Positions 47,194-58,519 of a stretch of 64,000 nucleotides of DNA are shown in pieces. Every line of letters begins with the position of its first letter. Within the stretch, counting starts at the first letter, position 1. Source of the DNA: Costus lasius (Eukaryota; Streptophyta; Magnoliopsida; Zingiberales; Costaceae). The position numbers were made by a program, and so were the translations under genes. The notes beneath the pieces were generated by a model, which did no database searches, had not been told where the DNA came from, and saw nothing but the letters and a program-made list of their open reading frames with translations. Where the stretch lies: assembly GCA_027563935.2 (NCBI GenBank), contig CM050451.1, positions 97,367,565 to 97,431,564 on the forward strand, in the 5' to 3' direction.

Positions 47194-49389
47194 GTGGTAT
47201 CAGAGCGAGGTTTTTGGCTTGATACATATGATTGCCTTCTTGTGATCCATGTTTGTTTTATGCTTTTGGTAGATCTACTAGATGCGCATGCTTTAGTCAT
47301 CATGCGAAAATACATGCCATATGTTAGATGTATTTTGTTCACAATGAAGCTTGCGCATGTGATGTTTGTTTGCGCTTTTTATAAAAGTTTTCAATCAAAA
47401 CTTAACATCATGCGCGACCCTCACCTAGATCTATCTAAGCGCCTACTTCAAATACTTAGATGGGTTAACAGTGTTAAAATCGTTAGTCATGTCTGGACCC
47501 AACAGCCTAATCAGACCATCTGACAGCCTAGATGGGTCGGCCAGATAGCACCTGTGCGCGAGCTATATAGGTGGCTATAGGCCGACTGCAGAAGAGCGTG
47601 TAGCGATGTCTGATTGAGGCGCCTAGTGAACGATCATGGTTATGGCCCGGGGTCACACCCGCTTGCCAGAAATCATGTGGGACGTTCAGCCCTTAAGGCA
47701 TGCATAGTTGACCATGTGGTCGACGCAAGTCAGTTATGACTGGGTGCATGCAAGGGCAGTGGGTCTGACTTGTTCTAACGAGTGGATACCTGTTAATGGA
47801 CCGTTGTAAGGTAGTAGGGCACATAAGGAAATAAAATTGATGCCATGGGGTTTTTCCAAAATTTTATTTCTGTTTGGATCACATGTATGCATGTTTAACA
47901 TGTTGAATGGGTGTTTATTTAATCTTATGTGGGCTGCCCTTCTTTTCTTTTTGTGTGCTGTGCTAGGGCCCGCGTGCCTGGAATTAAATATAAATTTTGC
48001 TGTGATCTGCGAATCACACTTTAAATTTATGAAAATGTATAATTGACCTGCGAGTCAAACTATGTCTAGATAGATTAAAATATAATTTGATCAGACATGA
48101 GCACAGAGCACACATGGCAGAGGCGCTTGCAGCAAGTGACTTCACCAGGTGGGAAGTCTAGAGTTTGACTCTAGAGCAGGCGCATATTGCCTGGAGGGCA
48201 TTTGGGCCCGGGCTGGGCCAGATGAAGTATAAGAGTCCCATAAAGAGCTCGTGTGAAGACTTTTGTGAAACTAGGGTTTTATTTAGGCTTTTATGGGCGT
48301 TTACCACATAAGATAATTTTGCTTTCTGGTTAATGTTTTAAGTAATATTAGCACAAGCATATTTATTCTTCTGCTATCACCATAGAATTTGCATGATAGT
48401 AAGAAGATAAAAGACCGTTAAAATCCGACGTTAATATCAAGCTCGATTGCCTTCTGACGCGAAACCTCACTGTTCTGACTATCATTGGGGCCGTGTTGTA
48501 CCCACTCAGTGGGCGCGCCCAGCTATCTTCAGACAGTGCGCGATTACACCTACATGCTATAGAGAAGGGATTCATCGCTTCTCGTTGCTCAGCATAGCAC
48601 GTGGTGGTCCAGGGAGTAGGTCGGGTCAGCTTGACCATATATGCTACATAATGAGCAAATGATAGCTATATGGAGGCAGCCATCTGAGGAATCAGAGACT
48701 GTGTTGTACCAACTCAGTTGGCACAGTCTTCTGGATTGCCTAGATGAAGGGGAATCGCACGGGTTGGCGATTAGCATGGATAGCCTACCAGTGACTAGTG
48801 CTTGAACTCTCTGTGTATCTTATCTCGCCTGAGCGGGACGCGGAGATCAAGTATGAAATCTGGATCCCATCTCACTAAAAGAGTTTTACTCTTTCGAACT
48901 GTTTTATTGGATTTTTCAGTCAGATAAAATAGTGAGAAAAGAATCACTCTTAAGTCCTGGAATGATTCTAACATGGATACTGACCTTGTTGTTCTTGCTA
49001 TGTTGTAGATTCCTGCAGCAACAAACACCACAGGGCTCAATTTGCGATCCATATTGGAAAGGGAGAAGTTTGCTGGGCCAAACTTCTCAGACTGGTACAG
49101 ACAGCTTAAGATTGTTCTTAAAGCTGAGAGGAAGCTATATGTCCTAGAGTCGGCAATACCGGCTCAACCCGCTGCGAACGCCGCAAGGGCGGTTCGAGAC
49201 GCTTATGAGAAGCACGTCAGTGATAGTACTGATGTCGCTTGCCTTATGCTTGCGTCAATGACGCCCGAGCTCCAGCGTCAGCATGAGGACTTATCTGCTA
49301 TTGATATTATAGTAAATCTCAAAATGTTGTATGCTGCACAGGCAAGGACAGAACGCTATAACTTGACAAAATCAAAAATAAATTTCTAA
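47047..49389 (+). pseudogene. gag: Copia gag N-terminal fragment, truncated
   Basis: Predicted exon 1 is 47047-47055 (Met-Ala-Met). Exon 2 starts at 49009 after 'gttgtag'. The frame matches the plus-strand Copia Gag for about 120 residues (for example 'FAGPNFSDWYRQLKIVLKAE'). It then runs into foreign sequence at about 49372 and stops at 49387-49389. This copy cannot make Gag, but it confirms the donor, acceptor and frame of the proposed leader intron. Confidence 0.75.
47195..47206 (+). promoter_or_regulatory. Primer-binding site, tRNA-iMet
   Basis: TGGTATCAGAGC lies one base after the LTR end. Confidence 0.9.
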
Positions 49390-51282
49390 AATTAATCAAA
49401 AATACATAAGGCTCAAACTTTGCTTGTCCTCAAGTAAAATCAAAAATTAATCAAAGGAAAAAAACTTTCTTATGAAGAATAAATTTCTAAAATACAATCA
49501 CCAATGAAAAATTTCACCAATTGTTTCATAAAATTTTAAACAGACATATCATCCTCTGAATTCAATTCTCAAGATCTACAACTTAATCAAATAAAACTTT
49601 GCAACTTGTATAATAAATAGAGTTTCAATCTCAAGATTTCATTCAGTTTTCAGTTCAAAACTATCATACTTTTGTTTACAGGAGTAGGATTGCCAAGATC
49701 TTTTTCCACTCAGAAAATTTTTTTAGTTCCTCCCTTTTATGCATCGTTCACATTCTCTAATTCGATTACCACCTTTTTTCTGGTGACGAAATTAGAGTAC
49801 ATTGATCACATAATCAATGTAATAGAACTCATATCTCTTAAGTAGGAAGAATCTTACACAAGATAGCGGAGTTAATGTAAAAATATTACTCTCCAAGGTG
49901 TGTTCTTTTTCTTTTGGACTTCAACTCTTATCTTAGGTACCACCACAAATCAACATGGTGCCAAGACGAGGAGTCAATCTCTTGAAAAAAAATTTTCTCT
50001 CAATTTTTTTATTTTGACTTCAACCCATGTCTTTGGTACCACTTCCAATTTTGCGCAGTGCCAACTTAGGGAGTCATCACTCTCATTATTTGGATCAAGG
50101 AATCTTTCTTCCCAACAAATAGTAAATATTATAAACATCAACTAAATTAATCAATCAATATCAATTCAAATATCATACTCATATACTGATTTTATCTAAA
50201 GATGTAGCTTCACTTTTCAAACCAAATTCATCAAATAATATGTCCACCCAAAATTTAATTTATCAATCAATGAAAAACTCCATCAGGCAGATATATATTA
50301 GAGAAATAAATTTAACATAAAAGGTCAGTCCTAATCACAGGCATAAACACATTCATCAACAAGAAAATCATTTCATCAACAAAAATTTCTCCAAAAATAA
50401 ACTAGGCCACAAAATAAGAATAGCATATACTCATTCAGAATAAAAGTAATACAAGTCATCATGCATTAGTGTGCACCTCCACAAGGTGCTCAATATCAAA
50501 ATATCATCAATCATTATACAACCAGATCGAAGTCAGTATCAATAAAGTAAAATCAAGGCAGGGTAGCGGTGGCGGACACAAAAAGTTTGGAAGAATCATC
50601 CTTCCCTATAAAACATGAGACATCAAAAAGATAAAGAAAATGAAATATAAAGAAGTAAGGAAAGAGATTCTCACAAAACTTTACTCATCAGCATCGGATC
50701 CAATCTCTTTTGTGTCCTCGAGGGTAGATTAGTTGGAGTAGGAATAGGTGAAAACACAGATGAGAAATTCTAAAAACGTATGTGGAATCGCATACACGAA
50801 GGAAATTACGGCTGTACATCAAAATAGTATAGTAGTGCTGAATTTTTTTTTCTTTTTTTGAAAATTGGCCAAAAATACGAAACCGTAAAAATTATTATGG
50901 TAGTGCCATATTTTTCGCAAATATCTTCAGAACTCTCGGGTAGGAAAACTGCTCAAATTACGGTACCGTGAAAATGGTTACGGCACCACCGTAAAAGCGA
51001 TAAAACTCTCAAGAGGATTTTGAAGCAAAAATATGGCACGTGAAAATGATTACGGCAGTGCCGTAATGGCGTCAAAACTTTCTGGTCGAAAACATACCCA
51101 AAATACGGCACCATAATTTGCATTACGGTGGTGCCATAATTTGCACCAAAATCGATTTTACCTACAAAAAGAAAAGAAAATTTAGTTCTAAGGTAAAAAT
51201 AAAAATAAAAATAAAGTAAAAGGGAATGAACTAAAGTAAGAGTGTTTGGGTTGCCTCCCAAGAAGCGCTAATTTAAAGGTCA
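49373..51282 (-). other. Gypsy 3' internal region, non-coding
   Basis: This lies between the integrase end and the lost 3' LTR. No env-like frame is present. It holds 'cttgtcctcaag' near 49424 (the motif next to the LTR), two hairpin modules (49917-50075) and a cluster of near-palindromes of the ACGGC...GCCGT type at 50800-51140. Confidence 0.6.
49917..50075 (-). other. Two tandem hairpin modules in Gypsy 3' region
   Basis: In module 1 GGTACCA (49936-49942) pairs with TGGTGCC (49956-49962), TCTT (49931-49934) with AAGA (49963-49966), and GACT (49917-49920) with AGTC (49972-49975). In module 2 GACT (50016-50019) pairs with AGTC (50072-50075) around the same core, with a weaker inner stem. The inner stem of module 1 is different in sequence from that at 8531-8551 but is still paired. 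Confidence 0.55.
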
Positions 51283-51507
51283 TTAGCTTGACCGTTCTGC
51301 ACTCGGATTTGATCGTGGTTCATCAAGATGAAAATTTTCTCTTTCTTCAATCAGTTTTTCTTGATAATAATGCTTTAATCTCTGACCGTTAACCTTAAAC
51401 TCTCCTGTTTCATCACTCCATATGTTCACAGCTCCGTAGGGGTAAGTTCTCTTTACCTGAAAAGGCTCAGACCATCGAGACCTAAGTTTACCGGGAAAAA
51501 GTCTCAA
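51283..51507 (-). pseudogene. pol: Gypsy integrase C-terminal part
   Basis: This 74-residue frame holds '[14 protein letters not shown]', '[20 protein letters not shown]' and 'QRLKHYYQ'. It is the characteristic C-terminal domain of Athila-type integrase and has no chromodomain. It ends the polyprotein. It is separated from the catalytic core by frame changes. Confidence 0.8.
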
Positions 51508-51879
51508 TCTAGAATTGAATAAAAGAACAAAGTCACCTGGTTGGAATTCCCTTCTGAAAATATGTCGATCATGCCATCTTTTAGTCCTCTCCTTTTAAAT
51601 TCTTGTATTTTCGTAAGTAGAGAGTCTAATTTCATCTAGCTCGTTCAATTGCAACCTCCGTTTTCACCCTCGTTCTTTAAGTCAAAGTTTAGTGCTTTGA
51701 TTGCCCAGAATGCCTTATGCTCTAGTTCTACAGGTAGATGATAGGATTTACTATAAACCAATTGAAAAGGAGACATACCTATTGGTGTTTTGAAAGCAGT
51801 CTAGTAGGCCCACAGCGCATCAAGTTTGGATGCCCAATCTTTTCTCATGCGTGACACTGTCTTTTTCAGAATTCCCTTA

Positions 51880-52933
51880 ATTTCTCTGTTTGATATTTCA
51901 ACTTGTCTACTTGTTTGGGAGTGATAAGGTGTTGCAACTCTATGATTTACTCAATACTTTCTAAGCAAGGCTGAGAATTTATATTCTATAAAATGTGAGC
52001 CTCCATCACTAATCACTACTCGTGGTGTCCCAAATCGTGGAAATATGATCTTTTTGAACAGTTTAATAACAACTTTAGAATCATTAGTAGGAGAAGCATG
52101 AGCCTCAACCCATTTTGAAACATAATCAACTGCCACAAGTATATATTTATTACCTCCAGAAGATGGAAAAGGTCCATGAAGTCAATCCCCCAAACATCAA
52201 ATATCTCAACCTCAAGAATATTGGACAATCGCATCTCATGTCTTCTGTTAATATTACTTGTCTTTTGACATCTATCATAAGATAAAATTAAGTTTCTAGC
52301 ATCTTTAAAAATTGAAGGCAAATAAAATCCTGATTGCAACACTTTGAAAGCAGTTTTCTCAGTACTGGCATGCCCACCACCAGAGGATCCATGACATTGA
52401 AATAATATATCTGTGATTTTCTCTTCAGGTATACATGTTCTAAAAATGCCATCTGCACATCTTCTAAAAACATAAGGCTCATCCCAAAAATAGTGCCTTA
52501 CCTTAGCCAAGAATCTCTTCTTTTTTTGATAACTTAAATCAGGAGGAAGAACATTAGCTACTAGGTAATTTACTATGTCAGCATACCATGGGGCTCTGAT
52601 TTGTTCAATGGCCAAGAGTTGTTCTTCAGGAAAGGAATCATTGATTATATCATTCTTTTCAGTATCTACCATTATCCTTGAAAGATGATCTGCAACAAAG
52701 TTTTCTAATCCCTTTTTATCTTTAATTTCTAAATCAAACTCTTGCAATAGTAAAATCCATCTAAGCAAGCGTGGTTTCCTATCCTTCTTCTGCATTAAGT
52801 ACCTTACTACTGAATGATCAGTGTACACTACCACTTTAGAGTCAATCAAGTATGATCTAAATTTATCAAAGGCAAACACTATGGCTAAAAGCTCCTTCTT
52901 AGTGGTGGTGTAATTCCTCTGTGTCTCATCCAA
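51880..52933 (-). pseudogene. pol: Gypsy RNase H and integrase region
   Basis: From 52933 downward come RNase H ([20 protein letters not shown] and [12 protein letters not shown]), then the integrase zinc finger ([11 protein letters not shown] ... SYDRCQKT), then VWGIDFMD with the first catalytic Asp. A frame change follows near 52160. The core resumes at 52136 with 'DYVSKWVEA' and the second Asp in ISDGGSHF, then a stop. Further down, '[12 protein letters not shown]' near 51900 holds the catalytic Glu. In the zinc finger the first Cys of the CX2C pair is Tyr, so metal binding would be lost. Upstream, stops near 53036 (TGG to TGA) and 52980 (Gln to TAG) separate it from RT. Confidence 0.8.
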
Positions 52934-53041
52934 AGTCCTACTAGCATAATGAATAACATAAGGCTTCTTCTCTTTTCTCTATCCCAAAATCGCTCCTATT
53001 GCATAATCACTGGCATCACACATGAGCTCAAAGGGTAAATC

Positions 53042-53854
53042 TCAATCTGGAGGTTGAATGATAGGTGCTGAAACCAAAGCTTTCTTTAATTCCTGAAAAG
53101 CAGATAAACAATCTTCATCAAAAGAAAATTTAACATCTTTACAGAGTAAATTTGTAAGAGGTCTAGCAAGTTTAGAGAAATCATTGATGAATCGCCGGTA
53201 GAATCCTGCATATCCTAGAAAGCTTCGGACCTCCTTTACTGTAGTGCGCGGCTCTAATTTTTCTATCACCTCAACTTTGGCTTTGTCAACTTCAATCCCT
53301 CTTTCTGAAATCAAGTGCCCCAAAACTATCCCTTGCCTAACCATGAAATGACATTTTTCCCAATTAAGCACAAGGTTAGTTTCTTCACACCGCTGCAAAA
53401 CTCGAGATAAATTAGCCAAACAATCATCAAAAGAAGAACCATATACAGAGAAATCATCCATTAATACATCCATAAAATCCTCAATGAAGTTAGAAAAAAT
53501 AGCCATCATACACCTCTGAAAAGTAGCAGGTGCATTACATAAACCAAAAGGCATTCTCCTATATGCAAAAGTACAATATGGGCAAGTGAAAGTGGTTTTA
53601 TCTTGGTCATCAGAATGTATAGGAATTTGGAAAAACCCAGAGTATCCATCTAAGAAACAAAAGTGAGAATGGTTTGCAAGCCTTTCAACCATCTGATCAA
53701 TAAAAGGTAAGGGAAAATGGTCTTTCCTAGTAGCAGCATTCAATTTTCTATAATCTATGCACATGCGCCAACTAGTTACTGTCCTAACAGGAATCAATTC
53801 ATTATCTTTATTTTTCATGACAGTTACCCCCCTTCTTAGGAACACAATGTACAA
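53042..53854 (-). pseudogene. pol: Gypsy reverse transcriptase
   Basis: This open segment of 270 residues covers most of the polymerase. It includes WRMCIDYRKLNAAT, FLDGYSGFFQIPI, TFAYRRMPFGLCNAPATFQR, the active-site run DVLMDDFSVYG with its two Asp residues, and the thumb motif GHLISERGIEVDKAK. Its start is artificial. The frame breaks just upstream of GVTVMKNKDN, where the conserved approach to RT lies in another frame (near 53840). It ends at a TGA in PPDW. Athila-type by motif. Confidence 0.85.
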
Positions 53855-53957
53855 GATTTACCCATTTACTGTCAGAGATAGGATAGATAATACCTGCATT
53901 AAGTAATTTCAGAACCTCCTTTTTTACAACTTCCTTCATAGAGGGGTTAAGTCTCCT

Positions 53958-54716
53958 TTAAAAATCTGTATGTGGCTTGTGTTCCTCTTCCATCAAGATC
54001 CTGTGCATACAAAAAGAGGGGTTAATTCCTTTTAAGTCATCGATTGTGTACCCAATTACCTTTCTATGAATCCTTAATTCTTTGAGAAGTAAATCTGTCT
54101 CCCTTTTTTCAAGCTGTGCATCAACAATAACCGGGTAAGTAGAATTAGGACCAAGAAATTCATAACGAAGGTTATCAGGTAAAACTTTAAGTTCTATTTT
54201 TGGAGCCTTCTTTTCTTCACTCTTTTCATCATCATAAGCACTGCAGTCTAATAATTCATTAATTTCAGAATTGGTTTCTACATTAGAATCAAGAACAGAA
54301 TCAGAATCAGAATCATATTCAGAGGTTTCAACAAATAAATCACTAAGATCATAGTCAATGTTATCTATAGTATGTATACTACAACATGATCTAGAATTTG
54401 ATGGGTTTTTCATGGTTTCATTCAAGTCATATTTGATTCTTTCATCTCCAATGTTAAGTGTAAGTTTACCATTCTTTACATCAATAATTGCTCCTGCTGT
54501 GGCTAAGAACAGTCTACCAAGAATAATGAGGATTTTTGCATCTTCCTCCATCTCAAGAACTACAAAATCTGTTGGAATGAAATATTTACCTTCTTGGATA
54601 GGCACATCTTCAAGAATCCCTACAGGATACTTAACTGAACAATCGGCGAGCTGCAAAGATATTGAAGTTGGTTTAAGATCTCCCATGTCCAATTTCCTGC
54701 AAACAGACAATGGCAT
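53958..54716 (-). pseudogene. pol: Gypsy protease and linker to RT
   Basis: This 252-residue open segment begins 'MPLSVCRKLDMG', the distal half of a retroviral-type aspartic protease. It continues with ILEDVPIQEGKYFIPTDFVV and ILGRLFLATAGAIIDV, the flap and C-terminal motifs of plant Gypsy proteases. An acidic linker leads to 'NLRYEFLGPNSTYPVIVDA', the known lead-in to RT. The catalytic D-S/T-G part lies upstream in a broken stretch near 54720-54760, where a stop (TGA) interrupts 'FD-ALCDLCASVSLMP'. Confidence 0.75.
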
Positions 54717-54899
54717 TAGACTTACACTAGCACATAAATCACATAAGGCTCAGTCAAAAGTCATACTTCCAATGAAACAAGGAATAGAGAAACTACCTAG
54801 ATCCTTTAATTTCGGTGGCAAGGCTAATAGCACTACACTCTTCAGTTAGAGCTACAGTACCATAGTCCTCTATCTTTCTCTTATTAGATAAAATTTCTT

Positions 54900-55538
54900 T
54901 TAAAAATTTAGCATATGTGGGCATTTGAGATAAAGCTTCATAAATGGAATATTGATATAAAGCTTCTTTAAAACATCAAGGAATTTCCCAAATTGCTTAT
55001 CTAATTTTGCTTGCACTAACCTTTGGGGAAAAGGTATAGGTGGCCTATAGGGTGCAGGAGAATTAGGTTTAGAAACATCAATCTGACATGGCTCATCACC
55101 TTTTGGTTCATCACCCTGGTGAAGTGACAAACTAGTTTGGGACTGCTCATGCACAGAAAATTTTTCCAAATCTAATTCATTGTCATCTTCATTAATAGGC
55201 TCTTTTTCATTATCCTCAACTCTCTCTTTAGGCTTATCTAATTGCCTCCCACTTCTAGTAATGATAGCATTACAGTGCTCCCTAGGGCTCAATTCAGGAT
55301 TAGCAGGTATTTGGTTTTCTAAAGTTTTGTTGTGAGTTGCTAAAGATCTTACTTGAGAAGTAAGCTGACAAACTATCCTTTTAAGATCTTCAATCTCCTT
55401 ATTTTGATTTGGCATTAATTGATTTTGACAAGCCATAAACTTTTCAAGCATGGATTCTACACTAAAAGAGTTTACCTTTTTAGACACAATTCGCCATCCA
55501 TCATTCTCATTCTTACCATGTTGATGACTATGTAGCAT
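54900..55538 (-). pseudogene. gag: Gypsy gag C-terminal part
   Basis: This 212-residue frame has a coiled-coil-like middle (SMLEKFMACQNQLMPNQNKE), then AIITRSGRQLD and a Pro-rich YRPPIPFPQRLVQAKLDKQF segment. It then has FLDVLKKLYINIPF, all standard marks of the Athila-type Gag/protease junction. A frame change at about 54950 ends it. No zinc knuckle is visible in this copy. Confidence 0.75.
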
Positions 55539-55753
55539 TTCTCATTCAGTAGCCTATTGGTTATGGTTCAAGGCCATCTCCTCAAACAAGGTGAAAGCAT
55601 CTTCAATTGTTTTGCTCATGAGTGATCCTCCTGCAGCAGCATCAACAATTAGACGGGTATTATAAAGTAAACCATTATAAAAAAACTATGTATTAAAACC
55701 CAATTCTCAAGGCCATGGTGAGAACACTTCCGTTGTAAATCATTAAAACGCTC

Positions 55754-56191
55754 TCATGCCTCACTAAAAGACTCGCCATCCTTCTGTGTAAAGCTTGTAA
55801 TCTGGTTTCTCAACTGGATGGTCTTGCTAGGTGGAAAATATTTCATCAATAAAGCATTTGACAATTGATCCCATGTAGTGAGGGTACCGGTAGGTCGAGA
55901 TTGTAGCCAAGAGCATGCTCGGTTCTTGAGAGAAAAAAGAAACAATCTTAGTTTTAATGCATCATCAGAAACTCCATTAATTTTATTGGTGTTGCAATAT
56001 TCAAGAAAAAGATATAAATGTTGATAAGGGTCTTCAGGTGGTGATCCTCCAAACTGATTTTGCTGTATCATGGAAAGGAAAGCTGGCTTAATTTCAAAAT
56101 TATTAGCCTCGACAGTTGGTCTGGCAATACTAAAGTGTATTTCCTGTGGCCTAGGGGCTGCATAGTCCCTAAGTGATCTTTTGTCTGCCAT
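55754..56191 (-). pseudogene. gag: Gypsy gag N-terminal part
   Basis: This 145-residue frame starts at ATG 56191, a plausible true start shortly after the leader (MADKRSLRDYAAPRP). It contains the retrotransposon gag core: PPEDPYQHLYLFLEYCNTNK, LRLFLFSLKNRACSWLQSRP, TWDQLSNALLMKYFPPSKT and FTQKDGESFSEA. A stop or frame change near 55754 separates it from the rest of Gag. It would form the capsid. Confidence 0.82.
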
Positions 56192-56326
56192 TAGATCTAA
56201 GCTTCCTATGCAATCTAAAGTAGATAGATCAAATAACTCAAAATAAGCAGAAAAGAATAGAAAAATAGAAAATAAAACCTAGTCTAGCAATACTTTCAAT
56301 ATCTTCAATATTGACAAAAACCAAGG

Positions 56327-56344
56327 TCCCCGGCAACGGCACCA
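56327..56344 (-). promoter_or_regulatory. Primer-binding site, tRNA-Asp type
   Basis: The minus strand reads TGGTGCCGTTGCCGGGGA, one change from the site at 4239-4256. It lies six bases inside the LTR edge. Confidence 0.82.
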
Positions 56345-56350
56345 AAAACT

Positions 56351-58277
56351 TATTGTGCTTGCAAGTGCACGGATACTCGAAGTAATATTTAAGATATCGA
56401 ACCACAGAGACCTCGTTTATCAAGTACCGAATAATCAATTTTTTACTAGCTAGGCAGTCAGAAATATGACAGCAAATTATCGAAAGCTACACGAAAATAT
56501 CAGAGAGAGAAACTGGGACTAGAGTTTCATCTACCTTAATTTCAATGACTAGATATGAAATACATGTTCGTCAGTCTAATTTTATTATGATAAAGATATA
56601 ATTTACTTCATAAAGAAAGCATCTCACTATCGTGCAGATAATTTACAAAGAACTAATCCTCACTCTCATGCAAGATTTATTCAATGTTAAATATAAGTAA
56701 ATCATTGACAAAGAACTCAAGGATCACTTTCGTGCATCCGAATTCTATGTCAATTATCTCAAGTGAAAACTACATACTTTCATACTATAGTTTTCACAGG
56801 TTCTGTTTAAGGTTCTCGAACAATCAAATACTTAATTTCTTACAGTATTATCATGTTTATTTTAGTAACTCAATCCTTAATCAGATTATCAACATGGCAA
56901 TAAACTTCTAAAACCTAGAAATAAGAACGAACCTAATTTCTTACGATTAGTTCCTAAATCATGATTCTAGAGTTCCAAGTTCTCGCAAGTCACCTTTCAG
57001 TTCATATCGCAAAAACTCTAAAACATGAAGACAAAATGAATCTATGGAGAATTAAAGACAACAATCAAGTAAGCAGAATTATCATATTAAAATTGTACTG
57101 ACGAAATAAAAGTCATCTAATCATAATAAATTAAAGGGAATTACTCCCCCATGTCCTAAAAGATGTCTAAGCTAATATGGTAGAAGAATTACAATAATCT
57201 ATAGTATCAAAGGATTAGAAATCGAAGAAAAAGGAGAAGAGCAAATAACAACATGACTGTAATGAAAATTACAGCCATAATTTACACTATGAACAGTGCT
57301 GGTGATGATTCTTCTGTTGATTTCTCCTCCGATCGATCTCCTTTCGCTCTGAAACTTCTAGGGTATGTTCTCCTCCTCCATGCGAAACTTCCCTTCAAGT
57401 ATCACAGACGGAGATGCATTGTACACTTCGCGGCGGCGAAAACTAGGGCGACGGCAAGAATCGTGATTTTTCTCTGAATCGTGGATCAAAATTGGGGCTT
57501 TTTGTGTGATAACGCCCTCCTCTGTCTGACGAGTCTTTCCCTTTTTATGAATCTCAAATTGGTGGCCTGGATCGTCCGAAATCATCCGCGTAAGAATAGG
57601 GCTTCAAAAATATCCGTGAAATTCGGCTGTCCAGGTTAAGATTACAGCCGTGTTTTTGGTTACGGCAGTGCCGTAATAACTACAGCTGTTCTCGGTATAG
57701 AAATCGACCGGAATTACGATACCGTGAAAACCATTACGGTAGTGCCGTAATTCCTGCAAATCTCTCGGGTGAAATTCCTCTCCAAATTACGGCCCGTAAT
57801 ATTGGTTACAGCACTGCCGTAAAACCTGCCAAACTTTATGTACAAAAAGAGATCCAAAATACAGCCCGTGAAATCTATTACCGCAGGTCTGTGATTTCTT
57901 CAAAAATTTTCTGTACAAAAAGAGACCCAAAATACGGCAGTGCTCAGAAATTACGGTAGTACCGTGGTTTGTTCTGTAGGTGCAGTGAAACCACGATACC
58001 GTAATTTGGATTACAGCCCTACCGTATTTTGGTCTGAATCTCTGATCCTCGTGAAATTTGACATGCAATTTTCTCTTGATGGTGGGAATTCATCTATGAA
58101 TTTGCTTGAAAACGCCTCAAAATAGTGCATTTTTACCTGAAAATTATGAAAAACCTGAAAAAGTGTAGATTCTACAATATTTGATAAATAAGGCATAAAA
58201 ATAAGCAAAAAAGTATGAATATGACACAAAAAGAGCTATGAAATGGCACAAAATATATTATAAATTTTGGTGTATCA
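56351..58277 (-). repeat. 5' LTR of the Athila-like Gypsy element
   Basis: This 1927-bp LTR starts TGATACACCA on the minus strand. It is bounded outside by the target duplication CATAC (58278-58282) and inside by the primer site. It is the same family as the solo LTR at 13173-15110. From 57610 to 58030 it holds a run of near-palindromes of the form TTACGG-CAGTG-CCGTAA, spaced about 60-70 bp. Confidence 0.88.
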
Positions 58278-58282
58278 CATAC

Positions 58283-58519
58283 TTATAACATGGTGTCAAT
58301 ATATGAAGTGGAGGTAAAAGCACATAAACAAGAAAGAGAACATTTTAGTAAGACACCAAAAGGATTAGAAGACAAGGGGCAAACTACTTGTGATGAACTA
58401 ATCCAAATTAATCTTTGATCAATAGAGGGTGCTAAGCATACCTATATAAGTACATAACTCTCCGTATAAAAAAGAAACTAACTAAAAACATTCCTCCAGA
58501 GTTTAGTGATTGTTTTACT
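58283..58519. other. Interior of inverted-repeat element, right side
   Basis: No frame or repeat edge is seen. By position this is the right flank of the Gypsy target, continuous with 45154 before the insertion. Confidence 0.4.

Larger units (their letters stand above)
45510..49372 (+). mobile_element. Third Copia copy, 3'-truncated
   Basis: This is the same subfamily as the element at 15790-33364. It has a full 5' LTR (45510-47193, 1684 bp), the primer site (47195-47206), a full-length leader and the first about 110 codons of gag. It stops inside gag at about 49372 in an A-rich run ('cttgacaaaat'), and Gypsy sequence follows. The rest of Copia (about 5.3 kb) and about 1.6 kb of Gypsy LTR are missing together. 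This indicates one deletion that spanned the Copia/Gypsy boundary. Confidence 0.88.
45160..58277 (-). mobile_element. Athila-like Gypsy element, broken by a Copia copy
   Basis: The minus-strand 5' LTR is 56351-58277. A 350-bp piece of the 3' LTR is left at 45160-45509. The target duplication CATAC (45155-45159 and 58278-58282) is perfect and proves both ends. The primer site (56327-56344) is tRNA-Asp type. The coding order on the minus strand is gag, protease, reverse transcriptase, RNase H, integrase, with many breaks. The RT motif MDDFSVYG and the IN C-terminal motif [10 protein letters not shown] are of Athila type. A third Copia copy (45510-49372) sits in the 3' LTR, and the remainder of that LTR is gone. 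Confidence 0.88.

Noticed and set aside
49373..51282. A possible env-like gene between integrase and the 3' LTR, as in some Athila elements
   Set aside because: No frame longer than about 100 codons is present, and no signal peptide or membrane segment can be supported.
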